DNA of 64,000 nt, taken from the NCBI GenBank assembly GCA_002189035.1, contig NEEC01000004.1, positions 2,914,001-2,978,000 on the forward strand. The letters are read 5' to 3'. The stretch comes from Utricularia gibba. Its lineage: Eukaryota; Streptophyta; Magnoliopsida; Lamiales; Lentibulariaceae. The translations under genes and the position numbers were made by a program. Each line of letters begins with the position of its first letter. Positions within the stretch are counted from its first letter, which is position 1. Below, piece by piece: positions 10,320 to 21,411 of this stretch. The notes under the pieces were generated by a model that was not told the origin of the DNA, searched no databases, and saw only the letters and a program-made list of their open reading frames with translations.

Positions 10320-10650
10320 TTCTATCGAAAGTTGGTTTGATCTCGAACGAAGTGAGAGGAAAGAAGACACTCGACTGTGGTGGGACCGGCCTACGGACCA
10401 ATTGAAGGCCTACGGCCGGAATGGTGTAGGGTATGTTGGAGCTCTTTATTGGTGGGAATCTGCTGAATAGTTTGGGCAAAATCCTGAAGAAGCGCTGTTT
10501 GATGAGTCTGCGTAGTATTAGGTAGTTGGTCAGGTAAAGGCTGACCAAGCCAATGATGCTTAGCTTTTTGGACGATCAGCCACATTGTGACTGAGACATG
10601 GCCCGAACTCCCGTGGGGAGCAGTAGTGGGGAATCTTGGACAATGGCAAA
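10320..10650 (+). pseudogene. rrn18: Nuclear copy of part of the mitochondrial 18S rRNA gene (NUMT)
   Basis: The core at about 10448-10650 reads as the 5' domain of plant mitochondrial small-subunit rRNA. It contains CTGCGTAGTATTAGGTAGTT, GGTCAGGTAAAGGCTGACCA and AGCCAATGATGCTTAGC, then GATCAGCCACA, GACTGAGACA, GGCCCGAACTCCCGTGGGG and TGGGGAATCTTGGACAATGG. The GGGGAATCTTGGACAATGG form and the TAGGTAGTTGG form are mitochondrial, not plastid. Substitutions and small deletions show that it is a decayed nuclear insertion. The part from 10320 to 10447 is probably upstream variable sequence of the same gene, less sure. The minus-strand frames over this stretch are not genes. Confidence 0.8.
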
Positions 10651-10838
10651 ATGCGCTGCTCTAAAGGTGATTCTATGAAAACAGAGGAAGATTCACCGGT
10701 TTGTGGGATTCAAAATCAATGTCACATGTTATGCTGCAGAAATTCCTTCTGCCAAGTGACAATTGGACACCTTATATGTCATAAACCTTTCAAGTCGTGA
10801 GTGCTCGAAAACAGGTTCTTGAGGTGTGTTATCAATTG

Positions 10839-11063
10839 TTAACAAGTCATCGCCTCATGTTGTTTTTGGAGAATAAGAGCAATCAAAGCAAGCATCATAC
10901 AAGAGACAAGCTCAACATCATCTAAATACTTTTGATATGCATGCTGAACATTTTCGGCTACAATATCCCATGGTTGTGTAGGAACATCTTGCTCAAGAAT
11001 GTAAGCAATCTTCTCCACCTTAATAACAATTCTCAAATTATGGTGCCAATGAGTAAAATTCAA
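10839..11063 (-). pseudogene. Copia gag fragment (UBN2 type)
   Basis: The minus-strand frame begins MNFTHWHHNLRIVIKVEKIAYIL and contains W-x3-L-R-I-V and AYQKYLDDVELVSCMMLA, the common opening of a Copia gag (NFxxWxRNLRIVL). It ends near QKQHEAM. No protease or RT follows on its 3' side; the next sequence is the mitochondrial rRNA copy. It is a third Copia lineage in the window. Confidence 0.65.
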
Positions 11064-11269
11064 TCATACCACTTGTTGGATTCTAGCATGGATCTCAAAT
11101 TCATGCTGCAAGACATATTGACAAATAGAATTCTCGTATCGAAAATTCCTAATGTTGCAAAAATAGAATTTTCGTACCAAATAAATTTGTAAGTCATAAT
11201 CTACACAAAATATAAATTTAGAAAATTTGTATAGTGGATTAGAGGGTCAATTAAGTAACAGGTGCTCGC

Positions 11270-11400
11270 AAAGTGTTTTTTTAGATGCAAGATTGTAGAA
11301 TAAATGTCACTCTTAGTCTAAGCTTAAACCAAATTCAGTAAATAAAATTGAGTCACAATGCAGAGGGTAACAAGTACAAGTTTTGTGATACTAAGTTCTC
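11270..11400 (-). repeat. Repeat F, copy 1
   Basis: Its reverse complement resembles 24390-24540 on the plus strand. Shared words include CTTAGACTAAGAGTGACATT, with similar sequence before it around CTTGTTACC. The class is unknown. Confidence 0.5.
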
Positions 11401-11985
11401 GAATTTAGGTAATGTGATACTAAGTTCTCAAATTTAATCTATAATGTTTCTATATTTACAACTCCAAACAACCTAAGTCTATTGATAGCACACAAATTTT
11501 CATGTTTTTAGGATATGAAAATCGTGTACGTTACTGCACAGCAGGAAGTAATGAATACACTGTCCCAACAACAGTCTGCAAGTCAGGGTCAGGAGCAGTA
11601 GATTTGTCAGAGAATGTACTTGCCTTGGGCAGTGGGAGACGAGAGAAAGGTAGAGGAGAGAGAATCGCAAGGGGACAACACGTTTTTCAGAATACACATG
11701 GGGAGATTTTTTCTGTCCAACATTCAGCAACTCCCAACAGCAGGGAGAACGACTTCTCTACCAACAACAACACCTCCAACACGAAGAACACCGATGAGAA
11801 GAAGAGAAGAAGAACTTCATCCTCAAGAACAGCATCAGAAACCAGTCAAGAGCCACTGTTCCGGCTTTTGAACAGTGGCATACGAAATCCAGAACCCTTA
11901 CTACTTTAATTTTCTTTGTTGATGTTTTTAGTTTTTGCACCCGAGCTATCAGCAAGAACAGGGTAAGAGTTAGGGAAGCAAGTAG
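11400..11985 (+). mobile_element. Putative LTR end and leader of Athila-like element G1
   Basis: The stretch is purine-rich and passes through GCCACTGTTCCGGC and GAACAGTGGC before a T-rich tail, then gag begins. This is typical of the LTR/leader of Athila-type elements. No primer-binding site was convincing, and the true 5' end of the element could not be placed. Confidence 0.35.
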
Positions 11986-11986
11986 A

Positions 11987-13369
11987 GTGAGACAGCTCCC
12001 ACCTGAGACTAACAACAATTTCAGAATGGCTGAACCTGAGAAGACCTTGAACGAATTGGATGCTGCTGATCATACTTACAGGGGTATGTGCATAAGATTT
12101 GCAGAGGATGGAGTGAACGAGCTGAAACCAGCGATGATCAATTTTTTGTCCAAGTTCTATGAAAAAATTGGAGAAAATCCCCATGAGCATTTGGGCAATG
12201 TAACAGTGGTATGTACATCATTCAAGGGAGCTGGAATGACTGAAGATTCCATTTTTTTGAGAGACTTCCAGTTTATTTTGGAAGGAGGAGCCAAAACATG
12301 GTTCAACTTACTAAGTCCTGGAAGCATAATCGATTAGGCTAGAATGAAGAAGGTATTTTTGAGCAAATATTTTCCAGCTTCCAAGGCTGAAGGAATTAGA
12401 AAAGAAATTAGTGATGTTGAACAAATGAGTGGAGAATCACTGCACGAATATTGGGAGAGATTTAATCATCTTTTGGGCTTTTGCCCACATCATGGTTTTC
12501 AGACCAATGCTTTGGTCAAATATTTCTATGATGGATTGTTGTGTATTGACTGAGCAATGGTGGATTCGGTGGCAGGAGGATTTTTAAGGAAGAAGACACC
12601 AACCGAAGCTCTTTCTTTGCTTGAGGAGTTGGGTGAGCATTTAAGACATATTATCAGGAAGCAAGCCTCAAACAAAAGAGTGTATGAAGTGGAGAGCAAG
12701 CCCAGGGTTTCAAAGACTGAACTCACGAAAAATGTTGTTGCTATGTTAGAAATGATGAAGGAGTTGTTCTTATTCCTAGCTAAGAACATGCCGTGCGGGA
12801 ACTGTCACAGAACGGGGCATGTGTCGGAAAAGTTCCCAGATTTATTTGAAGAAGAGCATGTGAAAGCTATGGGATATTTGGAGCCCCAGCAGAGGAAGAA
12901 ATATGATCAATATTCAAATACTTACAACCCAGGCTGGAGGGATCATCCCAATTTTCGTTGGAGCAACAACGAAAATTCTTATAAAGGAGAGAGCTCAACC
13001 ATGGGGTAGCAAAATTTTCAGGAGCAAAGATCTTATCAGGTGCCTCCATTTCGAAGTCAAAATCAACAGAACCAGCAGCCATTTCAAGCCTCAAATCCAG
13101 GAAATGTTGGAGTGAATTCTGGAAATTCGTTGGAAGAAATGTTGAAGACATTCATGGCGCAATCAATTAAAAATCAAGCTGAAAATCAACAAGCCATCCG
13201 GAGTTTGGAGGTTCAAGTTAGTCAGTTGGCAGCAGAGCTTGGAGACCTGAAACAAAAAGGGAGTTTGCCATCTCAACCCAAGCCAAATCCAAATTCCAAT
13301 GGAGGACCGAACATCAACTCCATGACACTTAGGAGTGGAAAAGAGAAGCCTGGACGAGAACTAGTCTAG
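11987..13369 (+). pseudogene. G1 gag (Retrotrans_gag domain, zinc knuckle)
   Basis: One frame runs through the whole stretch but has stops at 12335 (TAG), 12551 (TGA), 13007 (TAG) and 13367 (TAG). The gag core is at 12120-12540 (FLSKFYEKIGENPHEHLGN, FILEGGAKTWFNLL, then FLSKYFPASK and ESLHEYWERFNHLL). A zinc knuckle follows near 12790 (CGNCHRTGHVSEKF), in which the last zinc-binding cysteine is replaced by Phe. The start is either the Met at 11987 or the one at 12026. Confidence 0.8.
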
Positions 13370-13577
13370 ACTGAGACTAAGGATAACGAGACAAAAGAGT
13401 ACGAAGTTGCTATTCTGAGTGAGGACGAAATTGAAGTACTACCAGAACCTGCCATGGTGAAGGTGACCCAACCTCCTTTTCCAAGAAGGCTGAAGATGAA
13501 AGATGAGCAAACCAAGAAAGAGAAAATGTTGAAAGCATTGGAAAACACTCAATTGAACTTAACTCTCTTGGAGGATA

Positions 13578-14408
13578 TTGATCTTGTACCAAAGAGTGTT
13601 TAAATATTTGAAGCAGCTATGCATGTCTAAACCGAAGCTAAAAGAGAAGGGGAAGGTGAAATTGAGTGAAAGTTGCTCAGCACTTTTAACACGGAAACTA
13701 CCCGAAAAACGCAAGGATCCGGGTATGTTTTTTATCCCATGTAAAATAGGAGATTTGTGTATCAAGAGAGCTATGGTAGATTTGGGAGCTTCTATAAATG
13801 TCATGTCGAATTCTGTTTATGAGGCACTTAGGTTGGGACCTTTGCAAGCATCGGGTGTGCAAATTGAGCTAGCTGATATAAGAGTGATCTCTCCCAAAGG
13901 CTTGGTTGAGGATGTTCTGGTGAAAAATGAGCATCTTGTGTTCTCAGCTAATTTTTATGTGGTTAACATGCCTACTGGAGGATCAAAGGACATGACCATA
14001 ATTTTGGGAAGACTATTCTTAAGCACTTCAAATGCTATCATCAATGTGAAGATGGGAACCATTGAGCTCTCTTTTGATGAAGACAAAATCACATTGGACA
14101 TGAAGGATGTCAAGAATTATCCTAGTGATTTTGAGAGCATTTGTGCTGTGGATGTCATGGATGGACTCATTGAGGAGCACTTGAAGAAAGAAATTAAAGA
14201 AAAAGAAGAGGCTCATGAAGAATCCTTATTTGCAAAATTTGAACCTGAAGAAAAATTCGAGCAATTAAATGTGGTGCAAGCCAAGACTCAAGAAGAGAGG
14301 TTAGTTGAATTGAAACCGTTGCCTAATCATTTAAAATATGTTTTTCTTGACGCAGAGTTCAGAAACCCGGATATCATCTCCACTGGTCTGAGCTCAGATC
14401 AAGAGTCA
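13578..14408 (+). pseudogene. G1 aspartic protease region
   Basis: A frame shifted relative to gag encodes a retropepsin-like domain: AMVDLGASINVMS (active-site Asp at about residue 68), then VLVKNEHLVF and the flap/second-half motif IILGRLFL. The DLGAS form is usual for Athila-type proteases. The frame runs into the Copia-A1 LTR at 14409, and its last 28 or so codons are LTR sequence. The interrupted pol resumes at 19711. Confidence 0.8.
14404..14408 (+). repeat. Target site duplication AGTCA, left copy
   Basis: AGTCA lies directly before the LTR at 14409 and again directly after the other LTR at 19706-19710. Confidence 0.95.
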
Positions 14409-14734
14409 TGTTGTTGCAAGAAAAATAGAGTCTTGGGAAGTAACAAAAAGGTAATGCTTATGAGATCACCTTGGATGAAAAACGACTCATGAACAATAAG
14501 AATGACCGAAAACCTGATTGACACGCATTCCTAGTAGGGTTTATATATACCCAATACCTAGGTTACCCAACAGTGGGCCACAATCATTGAAAACACACAA
14601 AAAGCCCAACAACTCGAATCCAACACTTCCATGCTCGAACCCAACACCTTTTTTTTATCTGAAATATGACATTATGACACAAGTTTAGTTCTTCCAATCA
14701 CCTTCAAGCTTTGGATTGAAGCTGATCTCCAACA
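14409..14734 (-). repeat. 3' LTR of A1
   Basis: Element-sense start TGTTGGAGATCAGC, end CTTGCAACAACA. A TATA-type box (TATATATAAA) lies in the middle, at about 14540. The end of the pol frame (stop at 14685) lies inside this LTR. Confidence 0.95.
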
Positions 14735-16370
14735 CTCCCCCCAGACCGAGATCTCCCAACTTGAGAAAGTCTTCCATAGTCATGAGATTCATGTTCTTCC
14801 TTGCTAGCTCAAACTGAACTCTATTCAAACCTTTGGTGAGCCCATCAACAAGCTGATTCCCACTCTCAACATACTGCACTTTAATCTTCTTCTCCTTGAT
14901 GTAATTCCTTATGACATGATACCTGATTCTTATGTGTTTGGCTTTGCTGAAGTTCGTCGGATCCTTGGCAATGGAGATTGCAGCTCGATTATCCATAAGT
15001 AGATGTGTAGCTTCCTGTTGTATGAATCCAAGTTCGTTTAGCATCTGCCTGAACCAAACACAATAGTTCGAAACATGTGCTACTGAGATGTATTCTGCTT
15101 CAGCTGTTGATTGTGCTACCACTTTTTGTTTCTTCAAAAACCAGACTACAGGGCTCTTATTTAAGAAGAAGAGTGCACCAGATGTACTCTTGCTATCTTC
15201 AGTCATACTATAATCACTATCTGAGTAGGCTCTAAGTTTCAAGACTGGTTTTTCACCTTCATAGGGATAGAACAATCCGAAATCAGTAGATGATTTTATG
15301 TACCTGAAAGCTCTTTTCACAGCTGCCATGTGAGTTGTTGTTGGTTTGTTGAGGAAGCGAGATAAGACATTTACACAAAAACACAAGTCAGGCCTTGTAT
15401 GCTGGAGATAAATGAGGCTTCCAATCATACTTCTATAAATAGTGGCATCCACATTCCTTCCCTGATTGTTCTCTCCAATCACTTGTTTGTAATCCAAAGG
15501 CGTTTTTGAAGGATTGACATCTTTGAACCCAAACCTTTCAAGAAGTTCATTACAGTACTTTTTCTGAGATATGAATGTTCCAACACCTTCAAGTTGATGA
15601 ATTTCCATGCCTAGATAGTAGGACATCATTCCAAGGTCAGTCATCTTGAATTCATTTTTGAGCAGAGCTTTGAATTCCTCAATCTTCCTTTCATTACCTG
15701 AGGTAATCATAAGATCATCCACATATAAGCTAATAAATAAACGATCATCTTCTTTTCCTTTAACATATAGTGAGTAATCACTATATGTTTTTCTGAAACC
15801 AATACCCTGAAGAAAGTTATCTATGCGTTCATTCCATGCTCTAGGAGCTTGCTTCAACCCATAGAGAGATTTCTTTAGCTTCAATACCTTGTCTTCATGA
15901 CCTGACACTTCGAAGCCCTTTGGTTGTTCAACAAAAACAACCTCCTCCAACACACCATTCAAGAACGCAGTCTTAATATCCATGTGATGCACTTTCCATC
16001 TATGAGCAGCTGAAATGGCAAGAAGTACTTTAATCGTGTCAAATCTTGCTACTGGTGCAAAAATCTCATGAAAATTTATTCCTTTGATCTGACTATATCC
16101 CTTGGCTACTAATCTAGCCTTATATTTGTTGATAGAACCATCTACATTCATCTTGGTTTTGAATAACCACTTGAGGCCAATAGGTTTGAAACCTCTATCC
16201 TTGGGTTTATCAACTAACTCCCATGTTTCATTTTCAAGTATAGAATTCATTTCTTCCTTCATGACCTCTCTCCATTTCGGATTTTGTACAGCCACTTCAA
16301 ATGATGTTGGATCTCCTGTCAATAATCCAGCCAAAATATCAGCTACAGCATCTTGGACATCATCATTCAA
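14685..16370 (-). pseudogene. A1 reverse transcriptase and RNase H
   Basis: An uninterrupted 561-codon stretch in the same frame as integrase. RVT_2 landmarks are PKWREVMKEEMNSI, GLKWLFKTKMN, DIKTAFLNG, LKKSLYGLKQAPRAW and the catalytic LYVDDLMITSG. RNase H landmarks are AYSDSDYSM, STSGALFFLN, QSTAEAEYIS and MDNRAAISIAKDP. The final residues after GLGG are encoded by the 3' LTR itself. This copy keeps TGG (Trp) where A4 and A6 share a TGA stop. Alone it could be a functional RT, but the element as a whole is defective. Confidence 0.93.
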
Positions 16371-16712
16371 CTTGGAGAAACTTATTGTAGGAGCCTTGTT
16401 TCTTTTGCTTCGTCTAATGTCAGTAACATGACTATTTTCATTATCTATTGAATCTCTGATGTTTTTGCGTTTCCTCCTTTGCCAATCACGATCAGATGGG
16501 TAATAATCTTCATCATCAGTATCAGGTTCCTCTCCATCAGATTCATCTGTTGATGAGTCTTCTGCATTCGTGCCTTGCTCCTCTTCCTGTATTTCGAAAT
16601 TCCCATCTGAATGTAGATCATTGGCCTTCTCCTCCTCTGGAGCTGGAAAATTCTCATCTGAATACTGATCATTTACTTGATTTGAATCTTCATGAACGAG
16701 TTCTGAAGTTTC

Positions 16713-18245
16713 TTAGTTTGTTGAATTCCTGGAAGAGAAGTTTTGAGGCATGTGTGTCCAGAGGTCTCCTTTCCCATGGGTGCTATGCCTTCCATCACTT
16801 TTATGAGCTTCTGCGTCATTCAGAGAAATGCAATCATCAATTAAAGTATACCTTGCACCTTCATCAAAAGTGACATCATGGCTGAAGATAAATTTCTTCT
16901 GTTGAGGTAAATAAACTGTATATCCCTTGGTAGTGTTGCTATAACCAACAAATACACCAGATACAGATTTCTTTTCAAGTTTTCCTCGTTTTTGGTCTGG
17001 TATATGAGTAAAACACAGACTACCAAAGATTTTGAGATGATCAACCTTTTTAATATAACCATGCCATTTTTCATGCACGGTTTTTCCACTAATCGCCCTT
17101 GAGGGAAGCAAGTTCAATAGATATATAGATGTAGATACCGCTTCAGCCCAGAAATTTACAGGAAGATCTTTCTCAAACAATAGACATCTTGACATATCAA
17201 GGATTGTTCTGTTTCTCCTTTCACATACACCATTCTGTTGTGGAGAATATGGTACGGTGAATTGATGCATGATTCCCTCATTTTCACAGATCATTCTCAT
17301 GCTATTATTGTAGAATTCGCCTCCATTGTCTGATCTAATCATCTTCAAAGAGCATCCACTCTGATTCTCAATCATCACTTTGAATTTTCGAAAGATATGA
17401 TGAACTTCTGACTTTCTTTTAAAAAAGTAAACCCAACAATAACGTGAATAATCATCAATGAATGTAACAAAATATCTACTCCCCCCTAATGAACATTCCT
17501 TAAATGGTCCACAAACATCTGTATGCACAAGCTCTAATTTCTCCTTTGCTACTGAATCACTGGAATAAAAGGGCTTTTTACACTGTTTACCTTGATGGCA
17601 CACTTCACATATGGCATTAACAAACTTGATGTCTTTCAATTCCAGTACTTCCTTATTCTTCTGCAATATTTTCAAATTGTTGAAGCTATAGTGCCCAAAA
17701 CGTTTGTGCCAAAGGCTGCTTTGATCCTGAAGTGAGAAAATACAACTTTTATGATCACTGACCATGATTTGGTAGAGGTTGTAGGTGGTCAACACAGCAT
17801 GGAATTCAATTTTCGTTTTTGGATCAGCAACCTTAACTTTAGTGGTTATACCACCAGCATCCTTCATCAGCTCAATGTCAAAACCTGGCCTGCTCAATTG
17901 GCCAAAGCTCAACAGGTTCTGTTTGAGGTTTGGTGAATAATAAACATCATCAACTTGAACAATTCCTTCTTTTAGCAAGAGTAAAATGCTTCCTTTGCCC
18001 ACAATGCCAATATTTTCACCAGTGCACGTGCTTACCTCCTTCCCAATCCTTTCAAACTTGAGAAATGACCTTGTATCACAACATACATGATAGGAGGCAC
18101 CAGAGTCCAAGTACCAACCTTTAGCTACTGTCATCACACTCACACTCAAAAGGATCTTCAAAAGATATTTTTGGCTCATCTTCAAAGTAGGTAAAGGATG
18201 CATGTGATTTCTCTTCCCTGGATGTAGCCTTCTTGTTATGTTCAA
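16713..18245 (-). pseudogene. A1 protease and integrase
   Basis: The frame differs from gag because of a small deletion near 18130. It holds the protease active site (WYLDSGASYHVCC), the pre-integrase domain (DQSSLWHKRFGHYSFNNLKIL), the H-x-C-x-C integrase zinc region (CEVCHQGKQCKKPF) and the catalytic core with the three acidic residues in HTDVCGPF, SDNGGEFYNN and NGVCERRNR. A TAG at 16715-16713 stops the frame; beyond it the same frame stays open into RT. The linker is about 25 codons shorter than in A4. Confidence 0.9.
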
Positions 18246-19260
18246 CTTTTATTGGATTTGACATTCCACATACCTTGTCAAGATGGCCTCTTTGATTGCA
18301 TTTCGTGCACAAAGCATCAGGCTTCCACCAACAAAACTCACTCCCGTGATTCTGTTTGTTGCAATGCTTGCAAGCATTTGTGCTTAAAGTCCAACAATCT
18401 TCACTCTTATAGTTGGATTTGTCAGAATGCCTGCACTTCTGATTGCCCATCGTTGATGTTTGGATTGACGTTGGTGATTGTTTGATGGCTGTTGTCTTGA
18501 CATCCTTGACATTGTTAATTGCACCTGAGGTTATATTCATATTCTGCATTTTGGTGAGGAGAGCAGCTTCACCATAAGTTTTCTCAACTTCATAACCATC
18601 TCTTAGTTCCAATCTCTTTTCTGTAGATTACAACTCAATCATGAACTCTCTAAATGTTGGCTCTGGTGTAACAGGATATTCAGAATACAGCTGATGGAGC
18701 TTTCCTTCAATAATGTCAAGGATTTTTCTTTCTGTCTCAAGTGCACATAACTTTGGCTCGAATCTTGCAGGTAGGCTCATGATTGCCTTGCTAATCACCT
18801 TTTGATCCTCAAGTTTTTCCCCCAATCCTCGAATCTCCTTCACAAGCTTCGCAGTACGTTCATAATAGACTTGTATGGTTTCATTGTCTAACATTTTGTT
18901 CCTCTCAAAGTCCTCCAGCTTGTTTTTGCATAATATCTCTCTGAGTTTGGCATCGCCTTCATAATGGGAATTGAGAGTATCCCATATTTCTTTTGCTGAT
19001 TGACACTCTGCAATATCATCAAATAAATGTTCAGAGATGGCTTGATACAAGGCATCCATTGCTTCATCTTTTCTCTGTTGAAGATACTCAGCTTCCTCTT
19101 GCTATTCTGATATGGATTTGCTTGTTATTGTAATAGCCGGTATCTCCCTTTCCACAACATCCCAAATCTTTTTGACCCGAAGGTAGCTGCGCATCTTTTT
19201 GACTCAGCTTCCATACTCTGAACCATCAAATATTGGAGGTCCTCTACCAGATGCCATCAT
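18121..19260 (-). pseudogene. A1 gag (UBN2 and zinc knuckles)
   Basis: Start is the ATG-ATG at 19260-19255 (MMASGRGPPIFDGSEYGS). One frame continues to 18121 but carries TGA at 19206, TAG at 19104 and TAA at 18630. Features are the UBN2 core (DALYQAISEHLFDDIAECQSAKEIW, here named by position 19059-18950), LDNETIQVYYERTAKLVKEI, and near the end three CCHC-type knuckles (CRHSDKSNYKSEDC, CKHCNKQNHGSEFC, CTKCNQRGHLDKVC). The first knuckle has a Ser in place of its second Cys. Gag would form the particle shell. Confidence 0.88.
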
Positions 19261-19379
19261 AGCCACCGCTTGACAAGCTTTGGGTTGATACTTGGTAATC
19301 TACCAAGTAAAAAAACGCTGAACGATATATAAAATACTGAAACGAACACAGGTTTGAGAACCTTACTACTCTGATAGCA

Positions 19380-19705
19380 TGTTGTTGCAAGAAAAATAGA
19401 GTCTTGGGAAGTAACAAAAAGGTAATGCTTATGAGATCACCTTGGATGAAAAACGACTCATGAACAATAAGAATGACCGAAAACCTGATTGACACGCATT
19501 CCTAGTAGGGTTTATATATACCCAATACCTAGGTTACCAAACAGTGGGCCACAATCATTGAAAACACACAAAAAGCCCAACAACTCGAATCCAACACTTC
19601 CATGCTCGAACCCAACACCTTTTTTTTATCTGAAATATGACATTATGACACAAGTTTAGTTCTTCCAATCACCTTCAAGCTTTGGATTGAGGCTGATCTT
19701 CAACA
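19380..19705 (-). repeat. 5' LTR of A1
   Basis: Same length as the 3' LTR, with three substitutions by eye (in GGTTACCAAAC, GATTGAGGCTG and ATCTTCAACA). The outer end abuts the second AGTCA at 19706. Confidence 0.95.
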
Positions 19706-19710
19706 AGTCA

Positions 19711-20490
19711 CAACTGCTCGATGTCCTGAACAGAAACAAGAAGGCAATAGGTTGGACGCTCATGACATTGAAGGGATCTGCCCATCCATATGCATGCACA
19801 GAATTTCTCTAGAGGATGGTGCAAAACTAGTTCGTCAACCTCAAAGACGCCTTAACCCAAACATGATGGAGGTGGTAAGAAAAGAAATTGTTAAATTCTA
19901 TGATGTATGGATTATTTACTCTATCACAGATAGTGAATGGGTGAGTCCCATTCACGTGGTGCCAAAGAAGATTGGAATGAGTGTGGTGAAAAATGAGAAA
20001 GGCAAGCTTGTTCCACAAAGGGTGCAAAATGGATGGTGGGTTTGCATTGATTATCACAAATTAAATGAAGTGACAAAGAAAGACCATTACCCTTTGCCTT
20101 TTATTAATCAAATGTTGGAAAAATTGACTGGAAAATCGTTTTATTGTTTTTTCGATGGATATTCTGGATATAATCAGGTTCCTATTTCAGGGCAAAACCA
20201 AGACAAGACAACCTTCATGTGCCCATTTGGAACTTATGTTTATAGGAGGATGCCTTTCAGATTCTGTAACGCCCCAGCCACATTTCAGAGGTGTATGACC
20301 AGTATTTTCTCTAATTTTGGTGATGATTTGATTGAAATATTTATGGATGATTTTACGGTATATGGAAAAAATTTTGAGTCATGCTTAGACCATTTAGATC
20401 AGGTTTTGAAGAAATGTGTGGAAAAGAACTTGGTTTTAAATTCTGAAAAAATGTCATTTTATGGTGGATCATTGAATTGTTTTAGGACAT
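19711..20490 (+). pseudogene. G1 reverse transcriptase
   Basis: This resumes the gypsy pol frame after the Copia-A1 insertion. It contains the motif block ICMHRISLEDGAK, WVSPIHVVPKK, a catalytic-aspartate region (SFYCFFDGYSGYNQVPI), FMCPFGTYVYRRMPF, CNAPATFQRCM and the YxDD-type active site IFMDDFTVYG (residues 197-200 counted from the Met at 19752). FMDDF is characteristic of the Athila/Tat branch. The frame shifts near 20480 into the RNase H part. Confidence 0.9.
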
Positions 20491-21411
20491 GTGATTTCTA
20501 AAAAAGGGATTGAGGTAGATAAGGCAAAAATTAAGATTATGTCTGAGCTTCCTTATCCTATTGATGTGAAAGGTATTAGATCATTTTTAGGCAAAAAAGG
20601 GAGGTTCATTAAGATTTTTTCAAAAATTGCCTTGCCTCTTAGTAGGTTGTTGCATAATGATGTTGTCTTTGATTTTGATGATTCATGTAACCAAGCTTTT
20701 AATTCTTTGAAAAAGGCTGTTACTACTATACCTGTTGTGCAACCACCTAATTGGAAATATGATTTTGAGATCATGTGTGATGCAAGTAATCATGTTGTGG
20801 GTGCTGTTTTAGGACAGAAAAGTGAAGGAAAGCACCATGTTATCTCTTATGCTTCGAAAACCTTGGATGAGCTCCAGAAAAATTATACCATCACTGAAAG
20901 GGAGTTCCTTACTGTTATTTTTGCTTTGGAAAAATTTCGTTCTTATCTTTTAGGTAGCAAAGTGGTGGTATACACTGATCATTCAACGGTGAAGCACTTA
21001 ATGGAGAAGAAGTACTCCAAACCAAGACTTATCAGATGGGTCCTTCTTGTTCAAGAGTTTGATGTTGAGATAAAGGACATGCATGGAAGGGAAAACCTTG
21101 TGGCAGATCATCTCAGCAGGATTGAAGGAAGTGAAGGAGATGGAATCATCACTAAAACGTTCCCGGATGAACAGCTATTCTCAATTCGGACTAGTATACA
21201 TGAACCGTGGTTTGCTGATCTTGCAAACTTTATTTCAACAGGGGTGATGCCACCTGGAAGGGATTATCATGAAAAGAATAAGTTAAAGAGTGATGCCAAA
21301 TACTACATATGGGATGATCCATATTTATGGAAGAGATGCAATGATGGCATCATCCGAAGGTGCGTTCATGAAAATGAAATTCCAAAAATAAATGATTCTT
21401 GCCATGCATGA
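20491..21411 (+). pseudogene. G1 RNase H and connection to integrase
   Basis: Begins with the post-RT segment [19 protein letters not shown] and [20 protein letters not shown], then the RNase H domain: [15 protein letters not shown] (first catalytic Asp), [35 protein letters not shown] and [13 protein letters not shown]. It ends with [17 protein letters not shown], the start of the integrase zinc-binding domain. The copy is not interrupted over 307 codons. Confidence 0.9.

Larger units (their letters stand above)
14409..19705 (-). mobile_element. Copia-A copy A1: complete element with both LTRs
   Basis: Both LTRs are 326 bp (19705-19380 is 5', 14734-14409 is 3' in element sense) and differ at three positions by eye. 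Primer site TGCTATCAGAG at 19379 downward is one base from the initiator-Met form TGGTATCAGAGC. The polypurine tract GGGGGGAG lies directly before the 3' LTR. It is inserted in G1 pol with a perfect 5-bp AGTCA duplication. Coding sequence is broken: gag stops at 19206, 19104 and 18630, a frameshift near 18130, and one stop at 16715. RT and RNase H are uninterrupted. Confidence 0.97.

Noticed and set aside
10309-10585. Minus-strand open frames of 64-79 codons
   Set aside because: They lie antisense to the mitochondrial rRNA copy; rRNA sequence often leaves stops out by chance.
17751-18485. Cys/His-rich small plus-strand frames that look like zinc-finger peptides (also at 43485-43718 minus and 59879-60112 plus)
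   Set aside because: They are antisense to the Copia-A gag zinc knuckles and recur in every copy for that reason only.
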